A DNA stretch of 13,978 bases from a bacterium (GCA_030699255.1 JAUYJR010000035.1:1-13978); one strand, 5' to 3'; counted from the stretch's first letter, positions 1 through 5,529 are shown. Notes: generated from the sequence alone by a model not told the origin. Numbers and translations are program-made.

Positions 1-110
1 GGAACGGAAAAAAATTGAGACACCTTTCATGTTTTATTGTTTTGAGTCATATTTGTCATTCTAAGGCGACAGCAGAAGAATCTCAATCCATTGTGCTCTC
101 ACACTTGCAA

Positions 111-160
111 CTCCGAGAGTATACCTTTGCAAGACCGTCAAAATTCTGCTGAATTTTTGC
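111..160 (+). repeat. Diverged partial copy of the long dispersed repeat
   Basis: This stretch aligns with the start of the copy at 13793-13978. Both have a CTCCGAG/CTTCGAG start, then TAT.CCTT, then AGACCG, then a small perfect hairpin AAAATTC-TGCT-GAATTTT (140-157 here). The second half of the repeat is missing. The same hairpin occurs inverted at 312-329, so this block alone could fold into a larger cruciform. Confidence 0.55.
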
Positions 161-162
161 CT

Positions 163-229
163 TGTCATCCTGAGTGGAACGAAGGATCTGTTTCTCTGAT
201 GAGATTCTTCGCTAACGCTCAGAATGACA
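163..229. repeat. Palindromic dispersed repeat of the TGTCATCCTGAG type
   Basis: Arms at 163-190 and 201-229 are imperfect inverted copies of one another: TGTCATCCTGAGTG..ACGAAGGATCT against the complement of GATTCTTCGCTAACGCTCAGAATGACA. A 10-base loop separates them. The 'GTCATCCTGAGCGAAGCGAAGGATC' sequence is a very common intergenic REP-like repeat in many bacterial genomes, including CPR genomes. No U-tract follows, so it is not an obvious terminator. Confidence 0.75.
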
Positions 230-230
230 G

Positions 231-398
231 AGTGGGAGTTATGCTTTGTTAACGTAGAGCATGTGCTTTCAGAAGGACGTTCGCAAGCGCGACGGCGCTG
301 AGATCGAGCCAAAAATTCAGCAGAATTTTATGGCAGTCTCTTCTGAAAGTATATGCTCGGAGTTTAGATTGCTTCGGGCTAACGCCCTCGCAATGACG
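231..398 (+). repeat. Long dispersed inverted-repeat element, copy 1
   Basis: A 168-bp element that recurs, inverted, at 5317-5452 and at 13793-13978. Its 22-bp arms lie at 257-278 and 336-358 (GAGCATGTGCTTTCAGAAGG against the complement of CTTCTGAAAGTATATGCTC). Between them sit a GC-rich piece and a small perfect hairpin, AAAATTC-AGCA-GAATTTT (312-329). The outer end at 371-398 is a GCTTCGGGCTAACGCCCTCG module. No reading frame or transposase is present. It resembles a MITE or large REP unit. Confidence 0.75.
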
Positions 399-441
399 GT
401 GGTGGGATATTGCGTTTCAAGCTAGAATCCAAGGCTCTCAG

Positions 442-470
442 TTGACTTTTCCCGTTTTTTCAGCTAAATT
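442..470 (+). promoter_or_regulatory. Probable sigma70 promoter of the pilB operon
   Basis: A -35 box TTGACT (442-447, five of six consensus bases) lies exactly 17 bases before TAAATT (465-470, four of six). The predicted transcript start, about 477-478, coincides with the ATG at 478, so the mRNA would be leaderless. This reading makes the TTG at 442 a promoter base rather than a start codon. Confidence 0.5.
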
Positions 471-477
471 AAGCGCA

Positions 478-1311
478 ATGAAAGAAGTCTCTCCTCTTTT
501 TCCTCAGGCACATCATATCCACATTTCTCTCCCTTCGCAAGCTTCGGAAAGCGAACTCCGAGACGCCTGTATTCTCTTGTTGGCTCTCAAAAAACAAGGG
601 AAGCATGTAACAGTAGAGGATACAGATATAACAAAGACCATACTTCCTTCCCACATACTCCTGCCAACTCCTCACGTTCCCGCAAATACACAGGAAAAGG
701 ATGTGGGAAAGATGTTTCTTGTGTCCCTCAAAGGACTTGCCCCCTGGATCTCAAAAATCCACTATGAAAAAACAGAAGACGATCTCAAGCTCTACTTTAC
801 GCTTCGAGATTCTGAGGCATCAGATCGATTACGAGACGGGAGACCCGCAATTGAGGTTCTTCCTCTCTCCTCCCCTCCCTCCATCTCACAAGATCAAAAA
901 GTAATGATCGCGCAAACATCAGAGCTTCCGCAAATTCTTGCCTCACTTTCTCTGCAAGACCAAGTCTCTTGCAGTATTGCAGGGCACGCTCTTTCCACCA
1001 TGAAGCGTGTCCACTCGCTTGCTACCGGAATAGTTCCTCGTGAAATCTTCCGTTTGTATGGGGCACAACCGGCAACCCTACAAGAAGCCGCGGGAATGAT
1101 TCGAGAAGTTCTATCTAAGGCGCCTTTTTGCATCTTTTTTGCCAAACCGGAAAGTTCCATAACTCAGTTCCTCGCATGGAGCATTCCGGAGGCAACTTCT
1201 TTGACCATGCCCTTAACTCAAAAGGAGACGCGAGGAGGATGGACGCTTGGTCGCCTCCCAGGAATCACTGAGCAAGAAGCGTACAACTCCTTTCTTAAAC
1301 AATCTCCATGA
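478..1311 (+). CDS. Unrecognised protein, possibly a degenerate DHH-type domain, first gene of the pilB operon
   Basis: The product has 277 residues from ATG 478. I prefer this start because the alternative TTG at 442 falls on a good -35 box. I do not firmly recognise the family. The first 35 residues, with a hydrophobic strand (HIHISLP) and a helix ending in LALKKQGKHVTV, resemble the N-terminal Rossmann-like unit of DHH phosphoesterases (NrnA/RecJ type). The segment MFLVSLKGLAPWISKIHYEKTED also fits such proteins. However, the aspartates and the DHH motif that bind metal are not visible, so activity is doubtful. There is no signal peptide or membrane helix. The stop overlaps the start of the ATPase gene by four bases (ATGA), so the two are probably translated together. 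A role connected with the pilus ATPase is only a guess from position. Confidence 0.8.
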   Translation: MKEVSPLFPQAHHIHISLPSQASESELRDACILLLALKKQGKHVTVEDTDITKTILPSHILLPTPHVPANTQEKDVGKMFLVSLKGLAPWISKIHYEKTEDDLKLYFTLRDSEASDRLRDGRPAIEVLPLSSPPSISQDQKVMIAQTSELPQILASLSLQDQVSCSIAGHALSTMKRVHSLATGIVPREIFRLYGAQPATLQEAAGMIREVLSKAPFCIFFAKPESSITQFLAWSIPEATSLTMPLTQKETRGGWTLGRLPGITEQEAYNSFLKQSP

Positions 1312-2615
1312 TTGAACAACCGGCAAAAAAGATTACCGGAGAAATTACTCTCTCTCCAGAAATACAGGAGATTACATCTTCTTTGCACGGAGTAGAAGGC
1401 GTTCAGAATCTCCTACAACAAGAACAAGAAGATGGTGATATGACCCGTCAGCTCTCTCTCCTCTTCTCCTCGGCGATTCATCTAGATGCTTCTGATATTC
1501 ATCTGGAACCCGAAGAAGATGGCATTGCCTTGCGGCTTCGCATTGATGGCATCCTGCAAGACACAGCCAGGCTTTCCTCAGAGAATTTCCAACGACTTCT
1601 CTCTCGGATCAAACTCCTTTCCGGACTCAAACTGAACGTAGAGGGAAGACCACAAGACGGCCGGCTCACGCTTCTTTCTCCAGATCCTATTGAAATTCGA
1701 GTTGCCACACTTCCTTCCGAGTATGGAGAATCTGTTGTGTTGCGTGTTCTAAATCCAAAGCGGCTTGTCCTCTTGTCGGGATTGGGATTAAGAAAAGACC
1801 TAAAAGAACTCTTCCTCAAAGAAATCCGGCGGCCCCACGGCATGATTTTGGTTACCGGTCCCACGGGATCCGGAAAAACAACAACGCTGTATGCCTTTCT
1901 CAAAGAAACCCAGAGCACAGAGGCAAAGATTATCACCATTGAAGACCCAATTGAATACCACCTTGAGGGCATTTCCCAAACACAGGCAAACCCGGCGCAA
2001 GAATACACATTTGCCTCCGGTCTTCGAGCCATTGTGCGCCAAGACCCCGACGTTATTCTTGTAGGAGAGATGAGAGATGAAGAAACTGTAGAAATCGCAT
2101 TGCAAGCATCCCTTACCGGACATCTTGTCTTCTCAACTCTTCATGCCAATGACGCTCCCAGCACCATTTCACGCCTCTTGAGCTTAGGTGGTTCTCCAGT
2201 AAATATTGCCTCTGCGTTACGTCTTGCCATTGCCCAGCGACTTGTGCGAAAAGTATGTGAAAAATGCACAACAACAACACCTCCAACACAAGAGGAGTTG
2301 GAGGTACTAGAAGAAGGACTGAAAACCGTATTGCTTGATCTGAAACCCGTCATAGACAAAACCCTCCGCATCCCAAGAGCGGTTGGTTGCTCCCTGTGTA
2401 ACAACACGGGATATAAGGGACGTGTTGGAATTTTTGAAGCAATGCAAGGTGGAGAAGAATTGGGAGAGATTATCTTTGCTTCCTCCTCTCCGGCAACCAT
2501 TCGCGCGTTTGCCATTAAAAAAGGAATGATTCCTCTCTATCAAGATGGACTCCTAAAAGTATTAGAAGGAGTAACTACACTAGAAGAGGTGCGGAGAGTT
2601 GCTTCAGAGGAGTAA
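1308..2615 (+). CDS. pilB: Type IV pilus/type II secretion assembly ATPase (PilB/GspE family)
   Basis: A cytoplasmic hexameric ATPase of the secretion NTPase family, which in known systems drives pilin polymerisation at the inner membrane. Of 435 residues, about 45-155 form the N2 domain (DASDIHLEP, LRLRIDGIL). The motor follows: Walker A GPTGSGKT at 184-191, Asp box IITIEDPIEY at 208-217, Walker B DPDVILVGEMRD at 246-257 and His box to about 280 (GHLVFSTLHAND). Two CxxC pairs (C317/C320 and C361/C364) should bind zinc, as in PilB and GspE. These cysteines and the Asp-box glutamate favour an assembly ATPase over PilT. The protein is shorter than typical PilB (about 560), because the first N-terminal domain is nearly absent. 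Pilin, PilC and PilT genes are not in the window, so the PilB/GspE choice rests on the family alone. Confidence 0.92.
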   Translation: MIEQPAKKITGEITLSPEIQEITSSLHGVEGVQNLLQQEQEDGDMTRQLSLLFSSAIHLDASDIHLEPEEDGIALRLRIDGILQDTARLSSENFQRLLSRIKLLSGLKLNVEGRPQDGRLTLLSPDPIEIRVATLPSEYGESVVLRVLNPKRLVLLSGLGLRKDLKELFLKEIRRPHGMILVTGPTGSGKTTTLYAFLKETQSTEAKIITIEDPIEYHLEGISQTQANPAQEYTFASGLRAIVRQDPDVILVGEMRDEETVEIALQASLTGHLVFSTLHANDAPSTISRLLSLGGSPVNIASALRLAIAQRLVRKVCEKCTTTTPPTQEELEVLEEGLKTVLLDLKPVIDKTLRIPRAVGCSLCNNTGYKGRVGIFEAMQGGEELGEIIFASSSPATIRAFAIKKGMIPLYQDGLLKVLEGVTTLEEVRRVASEE

Positions 2616-2616
2616 C

Positions 2617-2643
2617 AAAAAAGCTGAGCGAAAGGCTGGGGAC
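2617..2643 (-). terminator. Intrinsic terminator of the small RNA
   Basis: The 3' arm of the closing stem (2643-2621) ends in AGCTT and runs straight into Ts at 2622-2617 on the minus strand, the usual layout of a rho-independent terminator. On the plus strand the mirror stem is followed by ACCTTCGGG, with no T-run, so it would not terminate pilB. This asymmetry supports transcription from the minus strand. Confidence 0.6.
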
Positions 2644-2760
2644 AAACTCCAGTGCTTGGAACTAAAAGTTTAGGATATTTCCGAGGAGAAACCTCGCTAA
2701 AAGCCAGGTCATCCGAACTAAGAAACATCCCTCGTCCCCAGTCTTTCATTCAGCTTACCT
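2617..2760 (-). ncRNA. Candidate free-standing structured small RNA, about 144 nt
   Basis: Read on the minus strand, the interval begins about 6 bases after a perfect TTGACA-N17-TATAAT promoter and ends with a long stem followed by six Ts. The closing stem pairs 2734-2756 with 2621-2643: 23 positions, of which 20 are Watson-Crick, two are G-U and one is C-A. Inside it I see a GGAU/AUCC helix (2711-2714 with 2673-2676), topped by a CGAGG-UUUCU-CCUCG hairpin (2682-2696). A small UCCA..UGGA hairpin (2648-2660) lies on the 3' side. A closing stem, an open centre with a small 3' hairpin, and an apical stem recall 6S RNA, but the length is short and no diagnostic sequence was recognised. The conserved SRP RNA loop (GGAAG..AGCAG) is absent. 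It converges with pilB, whose stop codon lies at 2613-2615. The family is unknown to me. Confidence 0.65.
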
Positions 2761-2773
2761 TCGGGATTATAAT
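2745..2773 (+). promoter_or_regulatory. Possible promoter of ruvB-yebC-ruvC
   Basis: A perfect TATAAT (2768-2773) lies 11 bases before the ruvB ATG. The hexamer 17 bases upstream of it, TTCATT (2745-2750), is a weak -35 box (three of six). The predicted start near 2780 leaves a leader of only about four bases. The -10 box overlaps the divergent one of the small RNA within the palindrome ATTATAAT (2766-2773). Confidence 0.45.
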
Positions 2774-2794
2774 ATAAAAGAAAATGTTTGTCAA
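2766..2794 (-). promoter_or_regulatory. Consensus sigma70 promoter of the small RNA
   Basis: On the minus strand, TTGACA (2794-2789) and TATAAT (2771-2766) are separated by exactly 17 bases, a 12-of-12 match. The -35 box lies inside codons 2-4 of ruvB, which is read the other way. Transcription would begin near 2759-2760, three or four bases before the long stem. Confidence 0.75.
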
Positions 2795-3782
2795 GACCCC
2801 CCCAACAGAAGACAGAGAGATTGATAATACCCTTCGCCCTCGCAATTGGGAAGAGTATGTTGGGCAACAGAAGCTAAAGAACAACCTTCGCGTAATTATT
2901 GACGCCGCAAAACAGAGAAACGAGTCCCTTGAACACCTCCTCTTTTATGGAGGATCTGGATTAGGAAAGACAACAATCGCGCATGTGATAGCTCATGAGA
3001 TGGGAGTTGGTATTCGTACGTGCGCGGGACCGGCTCTTGAGAAGGCGGGGGACATTGCTTCCATTCTCTCCAACTTAGAAGAAGGGAGTATTCTCTTTAT
3101 TGACGAATGCCATCGCGTGAACAAGTCTGTTGTGGAACTCTTGTATTCTGCTATGGAAGATTACACGCTCCACCTTGTTATGGGAAAAGGACCCATGGCG
3201 CGAACCATGGAACTTGCACTTCCGCGCTTCTCTCTTATGGGAGCAACCACTCGGCCATCTCTCTTGCCTGCTCCTTTTCGCAACAGGTTTGGAGCAGTGT
3301 TTCAACTTGAGTTCTATAACACCAAAGACATGGAGCAGATTATCCGAAGATCTTCATCACTCCTGAATATTGAAATGCTGAAGGAAGCAGAAACAGCAAT
3401 TGCGGAAAGATCTCGCCAAACTCCTCGTATTGCAAACCGCCTCTTAAAGCGTGTGCGTGATTTTGCCACCACAAAAGGATCTGGTACCATAACGCCGGAT
3501 ATTGCGTCACTTGCATTCTCATCCCTTGGCATTGACGAAATGGGCCTGGAGCAGAGTGATCGCAATATGTTGCTCACTATAATAACGCGCTTTAAGGGTG
3601 GGCCGGTTGGTATCCAGGCACTAGCCTCCTCTACTGGAGAAGATGTTGAAACTATTTTGGATGTTACAGAGCCTTATCTCCTGCAAATTGGATTTCTTGA
3701 GCGAACCCCCAGAGGAAGAGTGGTAACCAGAAAAGCATATGAGCATCTAAAGATATCGGGAACACAACAGATGATTGCATAG
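2784..3782 (+). CDS. ruvB: Holliday junction branch migration helicase RuvB
   Basis: RuvB is the AAA+ motor that, with RuvA, drives branch migration of Holliday junctions before RuvC cuts them. The 332 residues match the family length. Visible features are the N-terminal RPRNWEEYVGQ, Walker A GGSGLGKT (56-63), Walker B FIDECHR (105-111), sensor 1 GATTR (153-157) and RNRFG (166-170), which holds the expected arginine finger. A winged-helix C-terminus ends near RTPRGRVVTRKAYEHL. Two signatures deviate from the usual family sequence: GPPGLGKT has become GGSGLGKT and DEIHR has become DECHR. The catalytic K62, T63, D107 and E108 remain, so the enzyme should be active. The ATG has no Shine-Dalgarno sequence and only a very short predicted leader. 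yebC follows after three bases. ruvA is not in the window. Confidence 0.95.
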   Translation: MFVKTPPTEDREIDNTLRPRNWEEYVGQQKLKNNLRVIIDAAKQRNESLEHLLFYGGSGLGKTTIAHVIAHEMGVGIRTCAGPALEKAGDIASILSNLEEGSILFIDECHRVNKSVVELLYSAMEDYTLHLVMGKGPMARTMELALPRFSLMGATTRPSLLPAPFRNRFGAVFQLEFYNTKDMEQIIRRSSSLLNIEMLKEAETAIAERSRQTPRIANRLLKRVRDFATTKGSGTITPDIASLAFSSLGIDEMGLEQSDRNMLLTIITRFKGGPVGIQALASSTGEDVETILDVTEPYLLQIGFLERTPRGRVVTRKAYEHLKISGTQQMIA

Positions 3783-3785
3783 TAT

Positions 3786-4499
3786 ATGTCCGGACACAGC
3801 CATTGGGCCACCATTAAGAGAAAAAAAGCGGATATGGACGCAAAGAAGAGCAAGGGATTTGCAAAGATTGCTCAGGAGATTTCTGTTGCGGCAAAGCAGG
3901 GAGGACAAGATATTCAGGGAAACATTCGCCTGCGCATGGTAATAGATCGGGCAAAAGAACTCAATATGCCAGCCGCAACCATTGAGCGAGCACTAAAAAA
4001 AGCGTTGGGACAAGATGCTTCAGAAAACCTTTGGGAAATTCTCTTGGAGGCTCGGGGCCCAGAAGGAGTAGCCCTTCTCATAGAAGGCATTACAAACAAC
4101 AAGAACAGAACAATTGGAGAAGTTCGTTCTCTCTTGGAGAAAAACGGAGGCAAGATTGTGGAAGAAGGGGCGATGAGATGGCTTTTTGATCTCAAGGGAG
4201 TTGTTGTTATCACCCTCTCTTTAGCTTGTAAAAAAGAAGATATTGAGCTGATTGCAATAGAGAAGGGGGCAGAGGACATTCAGGAAGAGGAGGGAACCAT
4301 GCTTTTTTATTCTTCTCCGGCAAACCTGGAACAAGTTCGCCAAGCCATGCAGGAATGCCAAGCCAAGGTGGAGGCATTATTCCTTGAGTGGGTTCCAAAG
4401 GAGCCCATTAGGATTAGTGATGAAATCAATCTCCAAAAACTTGTGGAGATTCTGGAGGATCATGAGGATATTCAGCGCGTATTCACAAATGCTTCCTAA
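3786..4499 (+). CDS. yebC: YebC/TACO1 family protein
   Basis: This family (also annotated PmpR) includes DNA-binding regulators. Newer work on TACO1/YebC proteins links them to ribosomes and to the translation of proline-rich stretches; which role applies here cannot be read from sequence. The N-terminus MSGHSHWATIKRKKADMDAK is the family signature, and the 237 residues match its usual length. GNIRLRMVIDRAKELNMP (45-62), GPEGVALLIEGITNNKNRT (91-109) and EEGAMRWLFDLKG (126-138) correspond to conserved blocks. The start is three bases after the ruvB stop, and the end overlaps ruvC by 11 bases. Association with ruvC and ruvB is widespread in bacteria, so this is an ordinary operon rather than a special arrangement. 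No Shine-Dalgarno sequence precedes the ATG. Confidence 0.95.
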   Translation: MSGHSHWATIKRKKADMDAKKSKGFAKIAQEISVAAKQGGQDIQGNIRLRMVIDRAKELNMPAATIERALKKALGQDASENLWEILLEARGPEGVALLIEGITNNKNRTIGEVRSLLEKNGGKIVEEGAMRWLFDLKGVVVITLSLACKKEDIELIAIEKGAEDIQEEEGTMLFYSSPANLEQVRQAMQECQAKVEALFLEWVPKEPIRISDEINLQKLVEILEDHEDIQRVFTNAS

Positions 4500-5010
4500 T
4501 ACTTCTGTTATCTTGGGTATTGATCCTGGAACCGCAACCACCGGGTTTGGCGTTATTTGCCAAACAACGGGGTCAAAATTCTCATGCCTTTCCTATGGAT
4601 GCATTGAAACACCAAAGGGGATGGGAGCAGGAGATAGGCTTCTTATGTTAGAACGCGATCTGCGCCTCCTTCTGAAGAAATGGAAACCAAGAGCGGTTGC
4701 TGTTGAGAAGCTCTTCTTTCTAAAAAATCTCAAGACGGCCATGCCTGTGAGCGAGGCAAGAGGAGTAATCCTTCTATCAGCCGCGCGCCATAACATTCCA
4801 GTTGTAGAATTTACCCCCCTGCAGATTAAATCCGTTATATCTGGATATGGCAAGGCGGACAAAAAACAGGTACAGCGTATGGTCCAGCAGATTCTGCGCC
4901 TCCAAGAGCTCCCAAAGCCCGATGATGCCGCGGATGCCCTTGGAGCGGCCCTGGCATGCGGATTTCTCTCCCCACCTTCCCACCTTGACACAGGGAGAGA
5001 TTTAAAGTAG
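4489..5010 (+). CDS. ruvC: Crossover junction endodeoxyribonuclease RuvC
   Basis: RuvC is the dimeric, magnesium-dependent resolvase that cuts Holliday junctions symmetrically. From ATG 4489 the protein has 173 residues, the length of E. coli RuvC, and begins directly with the first strand of the RNase H fold (ILGIDPGTATTGFG). Four acidic catalytic positions are visible: D12, E73 (VAVEKLFF), D145 or D146 and D149 (KPDDAADALGAAL). The open frame extends up to 4384, but the extra 35 residues are a read-through of yebC in another frame with no counterpart in the family, so the internal ATG is the better start. It overlaps the yebC end by 11 bases. The last codons and the stop carry a promoter for the next, very small gene. 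Confidence 0.94.
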   Translation: MLPNTSVILGIDPGTATTGFGVICQTTGSKFSCLSYGCIETPKGMGAGDRLLMLERDLRLLLKKWKPRAVAVEKLFFLKNLKTAMPVSEARGVILLSAARHNIPVVEFTPLQIKSVISGYGKADKKQVQRMVQQILRLQELPKPDDAADALGAALACGFLSPPSHLDTGRDLK

Positions 5011-5013
5011 AAT
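4985..5013 (+). promoter_or_regulatory. Strong promoter inside the end of ruvC
   Basis: TTGACA (4985-4990) and TAGAAT (5008-5013) lie 17 bases apart, 11 of 12 consensus bases. The -10 box contains the ruvC stop codon. Transcription would start near 5019-5020 within a run of Gs, giving a leader of about 92 bases to the small acidic gene. That gene can therefore be expressed apart from the ruvB-yebC-ruvC transcript. Confidence 0.65.
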
Positions 5014-5014
5014 A

Positions 5015-5111
5015 CGGGGGTTGTAGAGAACATGACGCTCAAAGGTCGTGAACCCCGCACGCACCGTTTGTTACGGGGTAGATATAATTCGACAAATTAA
5101 AGCGCACAACT
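5015..5111 (+). promoter_or_regulatory. Structured 5' leader of the acidic small gene
   Basis: The leader can form a 5'-terminal hairpin in which GGGGTT (5017-5022) pairs with AACCCC (5051-5056), directly stacked on CATGAC/GTCGTG (5031-5036 with 5045-5050; one G-U pair, 8-base loop). The same AACCCCG segment can instead pair downstream with CGGGGT (5074-5079), so the two folds exclude each other. No T-run follows either, so transcriptional attenuation is not indicated. The remaining bases to the ATG are A-rich and open. I recognise no known riboswitch class. Confidence 0.45.
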
Positions 5112-5240
5112 ATGATGGAAGAAATTTTCACCCCAATCACCAGCGAAGAGGAAACTCCGGATGTAGAAGATGATGAGGAGAAGACAGAAGAAACTCCCGA
5201 AGAAGGAGCCGAACCTACTGAAGATACTCCTACCGAGTAA
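5112..5240 (+). CDS. Small, highly acidic protein of 42 residues
   Basis: The frame ATG ATG GAA GAA ATT runs to TAA at 5238-5240. Of its 42 residues, 15 are Glu and 4 are Asp, against a single Lys; 8 Thr and 5 Pro make up most of the rest. Such composition implies a soluble, disordered, strongly negative protein, with no membrane segment, cysteine or fold visible. Reality is supported by its placement between a near-consensus promoter (4985-5013) and a textbook terminator (5261-5289), with no other gene in that transcript. There is no Shine-Dalgarno sequence, and either of two adjacent ATGs (5112, 5115) could be used. I do not recognise it; roles such as binding basic proteins or cations would be guesses. 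The alternative is that the transcript is an RNA gene and the frame is chance. Confidence 0.65.
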   Translation: MMEEIFTPITSEEETPDVEDDEEKTEETPEEGAEPTEDTPTE

Positions 5241-5260
5241 CCTTCGCCTCACAAGACACC

Positions 5261-5289
5261 AAAACCCCCGCCACCACGGCGGGGGTTTT
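5261..5289 (+). terminator. Rho-independent terminator
   Basis: AAAA is followed by the perfect 8-bp stem CCCCCGCC/GGCGGGGG (5265-5272 with 5278-5285), loop ACCAC, then TTTTG and a further TTTT. It lies 20 bases after the stop of the small acidic gene. The A-run on the other side would make it work in both directions, though nothing obvious needs ending on the minus strand. Confidence 0.92.
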
Positions 5290-5316
5290 GCTTTTGGTTG
5301 CACATTACCACCTCCT

Positions 5317-5452
5317 CGTCATTGCGAGGGCGCTAGCTCGAAGCAACCTCAACTCCGAGCATATGCCTTCAGAAGAGACCGCCATAAAATGCTTGCGCTT
5401 ACGAACGTCCTTCTGAAAGCACATGCTCTGCGTTAACAAAGTATAACTCCCA
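5317..5452 (-). repeat. Long dispersed inverted-repeat element, copy 2 (internally deleted)
   Basis: Opposite in orientation to copy 1. The end module CGTCATTGCGAGGGCGC is at 5317-5344, and the arms lie at 5357-5379 and 5407-5428. Compared with the copy at 13793, about 30 bases are missing between the arms (16 bases at 5391-5406 against 46 at 13861-13906). The loss removes most of the inner AAAATTC hairpin. The outer part, CGTTAACAAAG..AACTCCCAC, matches copy 1 on the other strand. Confidence 0.75.
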
Positions 5453-5508
5453 CTATCTGCAACAGAGAGAGTATACCTTTGCAAGATGGCCCTGAAGCAC
5501 GACGGTTT

Positions 5509-5529
5509 GGGGCAAATCTGGTTTACCCC
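5509..5529. repeat. Short hairpin
   Basis: GGGGCAAA (5509-5516) can pair with TTTACCCC (5522-5529) around the loop TCTGG, with one C-A mismatch. Following bases are not T-rich on either strand, so a terminator role is not supported. Confidence 0.4.

Larger units (their letters stand above)
1..441. other. Gene-free, repeat-filled region
   Basis: No credible gene is visible here. The first 60 bases show no recognisable element. From about 105 the block is built of dispersed repeat modules: a partial copy of the long repeat (111-160), a palindrome (163-229) and a nearly complete long repeat (231-398). The only open frame, on the minus strand at 61-312, translates the repeats themselves and is not taken as a gene. 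The promoter of the following operon begins at 442. Confidence 0.7.

Noticed and set aside
61..312. Minus-strand open frame of 83 codons
   Set aside because: It translates the dispersed repeat (HSVILSVSEES..FVPLRMT is the typical artefact of the GTCATCCTGAG repeat) and has no gene-like context.
111..398. CRISPR array
   Set aside because: The repeats are few, long, palindromic and unequally spaced, without regular unique spacers or cas genes.
442..477. TTG start giving 12 extra residues for the first gene
   Set aside because: The TTG is the first half of a TTGACT box with correct spacing to a -10 box; ATG 478 is preferred, though an AAGG seven bases before the TTG leaves some doubt.
1499..2032. 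177-codon antisense frame within pilB
   Set aside because: The pilB frame shows every family motif; the antisense frame is a by-product of its codon use and has no start context or recognisable domain.
2617..2760. SRP RNA as identity of the small RNA
   Set aside because: A CCAGGTCA string on the plus strand recalls SRP RNA, but the conserved tetraloop region GGAAG..AGCAG is missing and the promoter and terminator are on the minus strand.
4384..4488. Upstream extension of ruvC
   Set aside because: The 35 extra residues come from another frame of yebC and have no place in the RuvC fold; ATG 4489 gives the family's normal length.
5052..5079. ACCCCG/CGGGGT hairpin as a ruvC terminator
   Set aside because: No T-run follows on the plus strand, and a 16-base loop with a 6-bp stem is weak; it is treated as part of the leader fold instead.
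5170..5436. Plus-strand 88-codon frame across the acidic gene
   Set aside because: It runs through the terminator hairpin and into repeat copy 2, in a different frame from the plausible acidic gene.
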